Positions 26,358 to 33,457 of a DNA stretch of 64,000 nt are shown piece after piece. The position numbers were made by a program, and so were the translations under genes. How positions within the stretch are numbered: the stretch's first letter is position 1; the number at the start of each line of letters is the position of its first letter. Under the pieces are notes generated by a model. The model ran no database searches. It was not told the origin of the DNA and was given only the letters and a program-made list of their open reading frames with translations. Source of the DNA: Microbacterium sp. SZ1 (GTDB lineage: Bacteria > Actinomycetota > Actinomycetes > Actinomycetales > Microbacteriaceae); assembly GCF_002362255.1 (NCBI RefSeq), contig NZ_LPVV01000001.1, positions 1-64,000 on the forward strand. Direction: 5' to 3'.

Positions 26358-26621
26358 TCAGATCAGCGACAGCTCGCGGAGCTTCGCCTCGACGTCGGCG
26401 TTCGACGGCTCCACGTGGTGTGAGGAATCGGGGTAGAGCACGACAGGAATGTTTGTGCGGCCCGAGATCTCCTTCGCGACGTCGGCGGCGGCGGGGTCGG
26501 CCACGAGGTCGACGTACGTGTACTCGACACCCAGCTCGTCGAGTTGCTTCTTGGTGCGGATGCAGTCGCGGCACCAGTCGGCGCCGAACATCGTGATCGT
26601 GGATGCTGCAGGAGAGGTCAT
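26358..26621 (-). CDS. mycoredoxin / glutaredoxin-like protein
   Basis: An 87-residue thioredoxin-fold protein with active site WCRDC near residues 16-20 (CxxC), the cis-Pro motif TNIPVVLY and a short C-terminal helix. Actinobacteria use such mycoredoxins with mycothiol to reduce mixed disulfides. It lies 68 bases upstream of the ALDH start on the same strand and could be co-transcribed with it. Confidence 0.9.
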   Translation of the reverse strand: MTSPAASTITMFGADWCRDCIRTKKQLDELGVEYTYVDLVADPAAADVAKEISGRTNIPVVLYPDSSHHVEPSNADVEAKLRELSLI

Positions 26622-26688
26622 GAATCCAGGGTACGTCCGCGCGGGGGAGCGGGCGCCGGTGCGGTACGCAGACTGACGCAGTCGATGG

Positions 26689-26718
26689 TTGTCAGGTTAG
26701 GCAACCCTTACCTAGACT
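26689..26718 (+). promoter_or_regulatory. iron-regulated promoter with DtxR/IdeR-type box, leaderless
   Basis: TTGTCA (26689-26694) and TAGACT (26713-26718) are separated by 18 bases and make a good sigma-70-type promoter. Between and into the -10 lies TTAGGCAACCCTTACCTAG (26697-26715), which matches the 19-bp interrupted palindrome of the DtxR/IdeR iron box, TTAGG-N9-CCTAA, in 9 of 10 arm bases. A repressor there would block polymerase. The ATG at 26725 falls at the expected transcription start, so the mRNA is probably leaderless. Confidence 0.85.
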
Positions 26719-26724
26719 GGTCGC

Positions 26725-27117
26725 ATGACGACGGCGAGTGAGCACCTCGAGGATCCGGACTGGGAGCGCATCGAGGGAGCCGTGCTCGTCGCGGGAGACG
26801 CCGCCGATGCGGGAGTGATCGCCGCGATCGCCGCGCGCATGCCGTGGCATGCCGAGGGCGTGATCCTCATCGAGGCGGCCGCCCGCATCCAGTTCCGACA
26901 CATCGACGTCCCGGAAGGGGTGTCGGTACGGTGGCTGCTGCGGGGAGACGGCCTCCGCCAGCACGCGAAGGGCGAGCGACTCGCGAACGCGGTGCACTCC
27001 TGGTGCGTGGAGTGGACGTGCTCCGAGCCGCCGGCGCAGTGGACCGTCTGGCTGGGACCCCACACGCCGCCGCACGTCGCGCGCATGGCGCGGAGCCTTC
27101 TCGGCGTCGCGAACTAG
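26725..27117 (+). CDS. standalone SIP-domain protein (siderophore-interacting, ferric reductase-like), iron-regulated
   Basis: A 130-residue protein resembling the C-terminal NAD(P)H-binding (SIP) domain of siderophore-interacting proteins: GAVLVAGDAADAGVIAAI at the start, RWLLRGDG and a C-terminal helix VARMARSLLG. The FAD-binding half of ViuB/SIP reductases is missing, so it may need a partner or act as a binding domain only. The upstream iron box implies induction under iron limitation. No siderophore synthesis or uptake genes are next to it. Confidence 0.85.
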   Translation: MTTASEHLEDPDWERIEGAVLVAGDAADAGVIAAIAARMPWHAEGVILIEAAARIQFRHIDVPEGVSVRWLLRGDGLRQHAKGERLANAVHSWCVEWTCSEPPAQWTVWLGPHTPPHVARMARSLLGVAN

Positions 27118-27130
27118 GGGAGCGCGGCGC

Positions 27131-27589
27131 TCAGACGGTCGCGAGCGCCGGAGCCTGTACCGAGGCGCCGGCCGTGATCGCGTCGAGCGCGCGGCGCAGG
27201 GACGAGCTCGACGTGTGCGCGGTGTACGGGAAGTACACGACCTCCACGCCGACCTCGGCGAACTCCCGCTCGAGGCGGAGGCCCTTGTCGGTGCCTCGCC
27301 AGTCGTCACCCTTGAAGAAGTGCGTGAAATGCACGTCGCGCCACGAGTCCATCTTCGACGGGCTGGTCTCGACGTACACGTCATCGACGAACGAGATGTG
27401 CTTGACGATCTCGGCACGCTCCGCGGTCGGGATGACGGGCTCGATGCCCTTCACCTGGCGGAGCATCTCGTCGCTGACCACGCCCGCGATCAGAAAGTCG
27501 CAGTGCTGCTTGGCGTGACGAAGAAGGTTCAGATGCCCGACGTGAAACAGGTCGAAGGCACCAACGGCATAGCCGATGCGCGTCTGCAT
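27131..27589 (-). CDS. TagD-like glycerol-3-phosphate/nucleotidyl cytidylyltransferase
   Basis: A 152-residue protein with the cytidylyltransferase signature VGAFDLFHVGHLNLLRHA near the N-terminus (HxGH) and the later HTSSSSLRRAL segment in place of RTxGIST. Such enzymes activate glycerol phosphate or a polyol phosphate as CDP derivative, the substrate of CDP-alcohol phosphotransferases such as the gene at 35793. The start ATG 27589 has CTGGGGAG as ribosome binding site. It opens the surface polymer locus, convergent with the SIP gene and divergent from the GT2 gene. Confidence 0.85.
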   Translation of the reverse strand: MQTRIGYAVGAFDLFHVGHLNLLRHAKQHCDFLIAGVVSDEMLRQVKGIEPVIPTAERAEIVKHISFVDDVYVETSPSKMDSWRDVHFTHFFKGDDWRGTDKGLRLEREFAEVGVEVVYFPYTAHTSSSSLRRALDAITAGASVQAPALATV

Positions 27590-27753
27590 GATCTCCCCAG
27601 ATCAAGTAGTTCCCCAGAGGGCGGATCCCCATCCACCCAGCGACTCCCACAGTCGCATTCGTGCAGTGTAGCAGGAACCGGTTTCACGGTGCACAGGAAC
27701 CCGTGGAACGATGGATGCCGCAGAGCGACGCCGTCGCGTCGAAGGGGGAGCCC

Positions 27754-28929
27754 GTGCACACAGCGGTCACAGTGATCGTGCCGACGTTCAACGAACGCGA
27801 CAACGTCGCGGAGCTCGTCGCACGCACCGCCGACGCGCTCGCAGGGCACGACGCCGAGATCCTCTTCGTCGACGACAGCTCCGACGACACCGCCGCCGAG
27901 ATCGCCCGGGTCGCCGCTGACGCGCCCCTCCCCGTGCGGGTCATCCACCGAGACGACAACACCGGCGGCCTGGGCGGCGCCGTCGTCGTAGGGCTCGGCG
28001 CCGCGGCATCCGACCTCTGCATCGTGATGGACGGCGACCTGCAGCACCCGCCCGAGCTGCTCCCCGCCCTGCTGGCCCGGCATGCGGAGGGCGGGGCGGA
28101 CGTCGTCGCGGGGTCGCGGTACGTCGGCGGGGGCGACACGAGCGGTCTCGGCACCGCGGTGCGCTTCGGCGTCTCGCGCGCCGCGACCTGGCTCACCCGT
28201 GCGATGTTCCCCATCCGCCTCGCGCGCAGCACCGACCCGATGACCGGGTTCTTCCTCGTCGACCGCAGGCGCCTCGACCTCCCGACGCTGAAGCCGCAGG
28301 GGTTCAAGATCCTGCTCGAGATCCTCGCTCGCACGGACCTGCGGATCGCCGAGGTGCCGATGGAGTTCGGCGAGCGGCGGCACGGCACGTCCAAGGCGAG
28401 CCTGCGTCAGGGCACCACCTTCATCGCGCACCTCGCCCGGCTGCGGTTCGGCAAGATGTCGCTGTTCGCCCTGATCGGCGCGATCGGAGCCGTCGCGAAC
28501 CTCGGCATCATGTGGCTGCTGACCACCTTCGGCGTCCCCTATATCTGGGCCGCGATCATCGGCGCCGAGGTGACCATCATCGGCAACTTCCTGCTGCAGG
28601 AGCGCTTCGTCTTCGCCGACATGCGGACCGACGCCCGGGGGCTCGGACTCCGATTCGCCGCGTCGTTCGGGTTCAACAACGTCGAGGCGGCCCTGCGCAT
28701 CCCGCTCATGGCGCTCATGGTCGAGACCTGGCACATCTCGAGCGTTCTCGCGACCGGGCTCTCGCTCATCGTCGCCTTCTTCGCGCGGTTCCTGTTCCAC
28801 TCGCTCGTCGTCTACGCGCCGAAGCGCTCGCGGCGCGGCGACGCGGCATCCGAACCGAAGCCGGATACGGCGACGCTGCGCGTGATCAAGGCGATCGACG
28901 CGGAGGCGATGAAGCCGGGAGAGCTCTAG
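27754..28929 (+). CDS. GT2 glycosyltransferase with GtrA-like membrane domain (DPM1-like)
   Basis: The GTG at 27754 has AGGGGGAG directly upstream and gives the usual N-terminus before TVIVPTFNERDN; ATGs at 27661 and 27715 are in-frame alternatives. The 391-residue protein has a GT-A domain (1-235) with VDDSSDDT, MDGDLQHP and a C-terminal GtrA-type four-helix domain (about 240-370). This fusion resembles polyprenyl-phosphate-mannose/glucose synthases, which make the lipid-linked sugar donor for envelope glycans and present it across the membrane. Confidence 0.93.
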   Translation: MHTAVTVIVPTFNERDNVAELVARTADALAGHDAEILFVDDSSDDTAAEIARVAADAPLPVRVIHRDDNTGGLGGAVVVGLGAAASDLCIVMDGDLQHPPELLPALLARHAEGGADVVAGSRYVGGGDTSGLGTAVRFGVSRAATWLTRAMFPIRLARSTDPMTGFFLVDRRRLDLPTLKPQGFKILLEILARTDLRIAEVPMEFGERRHGTSKASLRQGTTFIAHLARLRFGKMSLFALIGAIGAVANLGIMWLLTTFGVPYIWAAIIGAEVTIIGNFLLQERFVFADMRTDARGLGLRFAASFGFNNVEAALRIPLMALMVETWHISSVLATGLSLIVAFFARFLFHSLVVYAPKRSRRGDAASEPKPDTATLRVIKAIDAEAMKPGEL

Positions 28930-29132
28930 GAGCGATTCACGACGGAGACCGGTCGCGCGGTTTCCTCGTATCTCAGGGTTGTGCGCGGCGTATCCTCGTC
29001 GATGAACCTGACAATCTCCTGAAAGAAATATGAGCAGGGTTTGAGGATCCTCAGACCAGTGTGTTTGATGAGGACCACCGTTACCGGATCTTGACATTCG
29101 GTGGTGGCCGCCTCCTCCCGATAGGTGCCTTC

Positions 29133-31748
29133 ATGCGTCATGCGTTCCCCCGCCATGCCCTCGTCGTGTCGACCCTCGTGGTCGCCCTCGCTCTCGCGCC
29201 GCAGGCCGCCTCGGCAGCGACCGCCGATCCGTCCGCCCCGGACGATCCCGTCGTAGCGAACGCGACGGGTGACCCGGCCACGGTGTGGGACGACGCGTTC
29301 ACGCGCGACAACCGGTGGGGCTGGGGTGACGACTATGTCTCGACCCCTGCCTACGTCGCCTCCGTGAAGGACGGGGCGGGCGTCCTGCGCCTCCGCGGCG
29401 GTCACCGCAGCATCCTCTCCGCGACGACGGGGCGGGCGGCCGACGGGGTCGTCGGCGCCACTCTCAGCTTCGAACGAGTGCCTGACGCCGGGTACGGCGC
29501 GACGGCGATCGTGACGGCGAGGAACGGTGACGACGGTTCGTACGGTGCGCGATTCCGGCTCGACACGAAGTCGCGCGGAATCCTGTCGATCGCACGATAT
29601 GACGCGCAGGACAGGCAGACAGTGCTCCGTCAGGATCTCCTCGTGCTCGACGACGTGTCCGCCGGTGCCGCCGTGCGTGTGGAGATCGAGACCGTGGGCA
29701 CTGACCCCGTCACGATCCGAGCGAGGGCCTGGATCGTCGGCACCGAGCAGCCGGACTGGCAGACGTCTGCAGAGGACACAGCGGACGACGCGGTGCGCGC
29801 GGTCGGGACATCCGGCATCACGACGTACATGTCACCGGGCAACCCGTCGCTGGCGGTGACGGTCGACGACCTCACCGTGGTGTCCACCGACGCGCTGCCC
29901 GTTCCCGTGCCCGAGCCCAGTCCGGAGCCGACGACCGAGCCGTCGCCCTCTCCGGACCCCTCCGAGGAGCCTGCTCCGAACCCGACTCCGACGCCGACCG
30001 TCGAGCCGAGCCCGACTCCGACTCCGACGCCGACCGTCGAGCCGAGTCCGACTCCGACGGTCGAACCGACGTTGCCGCCGCTGACTCCGCCCACCACCCC
30101 GCCCGCAGGAACCGGGACGGCAGGATCGGCGCCGGTCGGTACCACCTCCTATCCGATCCCGGCCGGGGCGATCCACGTGGTGCCCGAGGGTTCGCGCGCA
30201 TCCGGTTCCGGCGGCGCGGCCGACCCCATTGCCGGGGCCCAGAGGGCGATCGACTCCGCACGAAGCGGCTCCACGATCGTGCTCCACGGCGGCACATACC
30301 GCGAGAGCGTCTCCGTGCCGTTCTCGAAGAAGCTGACCATCCAGTCGGCGCCGGGTGAGGCCGTGTGGTTCGACGGATCGCGTCCCGTCACGGGGTGGGC
30401 TGCGTCCGGGGGTGCGTGGGTCGCGCCATGGAGCACGTTCTTCGACTCGCGAGTCTCCTTCAGCCAGGGGCGCGACGAGACGAGTTGGTGGGTGAACCCG
30501 TCGGCGCCGCTCGCCGGGTTCCCCGATCAGGTCTGGGTGGACGGCGCGCCGCTCACGCAGGTGGGCAGCCGGTCGGCCGTGACGGCCGGAACGTTCTTCG
30601 TCGATCAGAACTCGCGCCAGCTCGTGGTCGGGTCCGACCCCACGGGACGCGCGGTCGAGGCGAGTTCGCTCGCGAAGGCCATCAAGATCCAGGGGGAGGG
30701 GACGACCGTCCGCGGCATCGGCGTGCAGCGCTACGCCACCACGGTCGCGATGCTCGGAGCAGTCAGCGCCGAAGTCGACGGCATCACGCTCGAGAACATG
30801 GTGATCCGCGACAACGCGACCGTCGGACTCTTCGCGTGGAACGACGACAAGGTCTTCCGCAACATCACGGCGACGGGCAACGGCCTCCTCGGGATCGCCG
30901 TGAACGACGTCGACGATCTGCGGCTCGAGAACTCCGTCGTCACCGGCAACAATGCCGCCCGGTTCAACTACACGCCGGTCGCCGGCGGGGTGAAGATGTC
31001 TCGGGCGTCGGACGTGACCGTGACGCGCAGCATCATCTCGGACAACGTCGGCTCGACGGGACTGTGGTTCGACGTCTCGAGCTCGAACCTCACCATCACC
31101 GACAACGTGTTCCAGGGGAACGGTCGCGAGGGCGTCGAGATCGAGCTGAGTCAGACCGCGCTGGTGGCGGGCAACTACATCATCGGCAACGGCAACAGTG
31201 GGCTGTTCGTGTTCGACTCGGGCGACGTCGACGTGTGGAACAACACCATGGCCGGCAACGGCCGCACGATCACGTACATGCAGGACGAACGGAGGCAGGA
31301 GGTGGGAAGCCTGCGCGGGCTCATCCCGTGGATCACGAGCGACGTCGTGGTGCGGAACAACATCCTCTCCTACGGCGGTCAGGCGTGCCCGATGCTCACG
31401 CAGGACCTCACGAACCGATGGTCCGGTAACGACTTCGGCGTATCGCAGGACGCGAATCTGTACCATCGCACCTCGGCGTCGTCGCCGTCGAACTTCGCGT
31501 GCTGGGCGGACGGCCCACGCGGCACCCGCGGATTCACGACCATCGAGGAGTTCCGCGGACACACCGGCGGCGACGCCCGATCGGTGCTGGCGCAGGGAGC
31601 GCCGGTGATCGATCCGACGACCTGGCAGCTGACCGGCGCTTCCCCGGTGCCGGCGACCTACTCACTGCCCGGAGCGGTCGCGACGCTGCTGGGTGTCCCG
31701 TCGGCGACGACGGTCGGTGCTCCGAGGCCCCCGGTCACCGCGAGGTGA
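29133..31748 (+). CDS. secreted right-handed beta-helix protein with N-terminal jelly-roll domain
   Basis: ATG 29133 gives a clear signal peptide (RHAFPRH, a Val/Leu/Ala core, then QAASAA) in an 871-residue protein. Residues about 45-255 form a beta-sandwich domain (DDAFTRDNRWGWGDD) that I also see twice in the large surface protein encoded at 38331. A Pro/Thr/Glu linker follows (about 255-345). The rest is a right-handed parallel beta-helix (repeats such as NMVIRDNATVGLFAWN, VSSSNLTITDNVFQGNG), the fold of pectate lyases and polysaccharide depolymerases. The catalytic type is not identifiable. It may trim or bind the exopolysaccharide made by this locus. Confidence 0.88.
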   Translation: MRHAFPRHALVVSTLVVALALAPQAASAATADPSAPDDPVVANATGDPATVWDDAFTRDNRWGWGDDYVSTPAYVASVKDGAGVLRLRGGHRSILSATTGRAADGVVGATLSFERVPDAGYGATAIVTARNGDDGSYGARFRLDTKSRGILSIARYDAQDRQTVLRQDLLVLDDVSAGAAVRVEIETVGTDPVTIRARAWIVGTEQPDWQTSAEDTADDAVRAVGTSGITTYMSPGNPSLAVTVDDLTVVSTDALPVPVPEPSPEPTTEPSPSPDPSEEPAPNPTPTPTVEPSPTPTPTPTVEPSPTPTVEPTLPPLTPPTTPPAGTGTAGSAPVGTTSYPIPAGAIHVVPEGSRASGSGGAADPIAGAQRAIDSARSGSTIVLHGGTYRESVSVPFSKKLTIQSAPGEAVWFDGSRPVTGWAASGGAWVAPWSTFFDSRVSFSQGRDETSWWVNPSAPLAGFPDQVWVDGAPLTQVGSRSAVTAGTFFVDQNSRQLVVGSDPTGRAVEASSLAKAIKIQGEGTTVRGIGVQRYATTVAMLGAVSAEVDGITLENMVIRDNATVGLFAWNDDKVFRNITATGNGLLGIAVNDVDDLRLENSVVTGNNAARFNYTPVAGGVKMSRASDVTVTRSIISDNVGSTGLWFDVSSSNLTITDNVFQGNGREGVEIELSQTALVAGNYIIGNGNSGLFVFDSGDVDVWNNTMAGNGRTITYMQDERRQEVGSLRGLIPWITSDVVVRNNILSYGGQACPMLTQDLTNRWSGNDFGVSQDANLYHRTSASSPSNFACWADGPRGTRGFTTIEEFRGHTGGDARSVLAQGAPVIDPTTWQLTGASPVPATYSLPGAVATLLGVPSATTVGAPRPPVTAR
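29981..30069 (+). repeat. Pro-Thr-Glu linker repeat in the beta-helix gene
   Basis: A roughly 30-36 base unit (CCGACTCCGACGCCGACCGTCGAGCC type) occurs almost three times and encodes PTPTPTVEPS. It joins the jelly-roll domain to the beta-helix and may span the cell wall. Confidence 0.75.
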
Positions 31749-31750
31749 GC

Positions 31751-31782
31751 ACGGGCGACGGGGCCGGGGGCCCGTCGCCCGT
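31751..31782. terminator. bidirectional terminator hairpin
   Basis: ACGGGCGACGGG - 8-base loop - CCCGTCGCCCGT is a perfect 12-bp GC stem, two bases after the beta-helix stop and 14 bases before the stop of the convergent fusion gene. It has no U-tract, as is common in actinobacteria. Confidence 0.75.
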
Positions 31783-31795
31783 CACGCGCCGTCCG

Positions 31796-33457
31796 TCAGC
31801 CGACCAGCAGCATGCGGCGCACGAGGCGCCCGGACCGCAGAGCGTGACCGAGCGACACGGTCGTCAGGCCTCGCTTCGCGTACGAGTCGATCACGTCGGC
31901 GATCAGGGCCGCGCGGTCGAACGGGGTGACGGGACCGTCGTCCACGCCGTCGTCGGCACCCGCACGCGAGTCATGGGCCAGCACGATCGCTCCCGGTCGG
32001 ATGCCGGACAGCGCGCGCCGCAGCCGCTCCTCGTGCGCGGCATCCCGACCGTCCAGCACACTCGTCGTCCACAGCACCGGCATCATGCCGGCATCGCGCA
32101 CCGCGCGCCACGTCGGCACGGACAAGGCGCCGTAGGGCGGGCGGTACCAGGCGACGGTCGCCTCCGCCTGCGCTTCGAGTTCCGAGCGCCCCTCGGTCAG
32201 CATCCGCTGCACCTCCGTGGCGCTGAGCGAAGTCAGCCGCCGATGGTCCTCACCGTGGAGCGCCACCTCGTGTCCCTCCTCGACGATGCGCTGAAGCAGC
32301 TCGGGATGGCGGCGGGTGCGCGTGAGCAGCACGAAGAACGTCGCGGTGGCGCCTCGTTCAGCCAGCAGGTCGAGGATACGGGGCGTCCACTCCGGGTCCG
32401 GGCCGTCGTCGAGCGTCAGGATGACGACAGGTTCTGAGGTGCGCACGGCGACGACCGAACGAAACAGGGGTGAGACGCGCCGCGCCGCGCGGGCAGCCGC
32501 AGAGCGGAGCAGCTGACGCCTGCTGCCCTCCCGCGCGTACTCGGGCGTGCCGGCTCCGAGCGCTCCCTGGACGAGGCCCAGACCGCGCTGCACCTCGCGG
32601 GCGCCGCGGGCTCGGTCAGGCAGCGAGCCCGCGACTCGTCCACGGAGGACCAGCAGAGCGCCCCGAACGGCCCAGCCTGCGCCCTTCACGATGTTGCGCG
32701 CGCGGGAGACGAGACGAGAGTCGAACCCGGTCGCCAAGCGCAGTTCGACCATCGACTGGGTCTGGCCGTGATGGCGGGCGCGTGCAAGCGCGAACCCGCG
32801 AGTCGCGCGACCTTCCTCGAGGGAATCCTCGGCGATCGAGGCGGGACAGGCGACGACGGTACCGCCCGCCCGCACGATCTGTCGGGTGAAGAGGGTGTCC
32901 TCTCCGCCGGAGAGACCGAGCGACACATCGAAAGACAGCCCGGCAGCACGGATCTGGTCGAGATCGAGCAGGAGGTTGCCCGCTCCGGCCGCGGGCAGCT
33001 TCTCGCCGTCGGTGCGGCGAGGGCGGACGAACAGCCCGGAGGCGAGGACCCAGGGGTCGGTCCCGCGGGGGAATTCGGTGTGCACGTGCCCCGCGACCGC
33101 TGCCGCTCCCGTGCGACGCCACGTGTCGACGAGTGCTCGCAACCACTGGGGATGCGGCACCTCGTCGTCATCGATGAAGGCGAGGAGGTCGAAGCCGTCG
33201 GAGACGTCCAGCGCATGCTGTCTGGCTGCGGCGATACCGGGTGTCGGCTCTGGGGAGTAGACGATCCGCGCCGGCGACGGCGCAGCGGCGACGCTCTCCG
33301 CGCTGCGGCTCGGGTCGTTGTCGATCACGAACACGACGATGTCGGCCGGGGTCTCGAGCTCGTCGAAACGCTGGGGCAGCACCGCGAGCAGGTCCCGAAG
33401 TCGATCGGGACGACGGAACGTCGGTATCGCGACGGCGATGCGAATCGCCGTGGTCAT
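31796..33457 (-). CDS. fusion of GT2 glycosyltransferase and polysaccharide deacetylase
   Basis: ATG 33457 lies in an ATGA overlap with the upstream gene and gives 553 residues. The N-terminal half (1-about 280) is a GT-A glycosyltransferase: VAIPTFRRPDRL, FVIDNDPS, FIDDDEVPHPQW. The C-terminal half (about 335-545) is a NodB-type deacetylase with TLDDGP near 349, HGEDHRRL (HxxxH) near 400 and RPPYGA near 439. There is no stop between them and no signal peptide, so the deacetylase half would sit in the cytoplasm, unlike most NodB proteins. I infer addition of an N-acetylated sugar followed by deacetylation, giving a charged polymer. Confidence 0.92.
   Translation of the reverse strand: MTTAIRIAVAIPTFRRPDRLRDLLAVLPQRFDELETPADIVVFVIDNDPSRSAESVAAAPSPARIVYSPEPTPGIAAARQHALDVSDGFDLLAFIDDDEVPHPQWLRALVDTWRRTGAAAVAGHVHTEFPRGTDPWVLASGLFVRPRRTDGEKLPAAGAGNLLLDLDQIRAAGLSFDVSLGLSGGEDTLFTRQIVRAGGTVVACPASIAEDSLEEGRATRGFALARARHHGQTQSMVELRLATGFDSRLVSRARNIVKGAGWAVRGALLVLRGRVAGSLPDRARGAREVQRGLGLVQGALGAGTPEYAREGSRRQLLRSAAARAARRVSPLFRSVVAVRTSEPVVILTLDDGPDPEWTPRILDLLAERGATATFFVLLTRTRRHPELLQRIVEEGHEVALHGEDHRRLTSLSATEVQRMLTEGRSELEAQAEATVAWYRPPYGALSVPTWRAVRDAGMMPVLWTTSVLDGRDAAHEERLRRALSGIRPGAIVLAHDSRAGADDGVDDGPVTPFDRAALIADVIDSYAKRGLTTVSLGHALRSGRLVRRMLLVG

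Noticed and set aside
29091..29096. TTGACA before the beta-helix gene as a -35 element
   Set aside because: No acceptable -10 hexamer at 16-19 bases downstream; the nearest candidate is 23 bases away.
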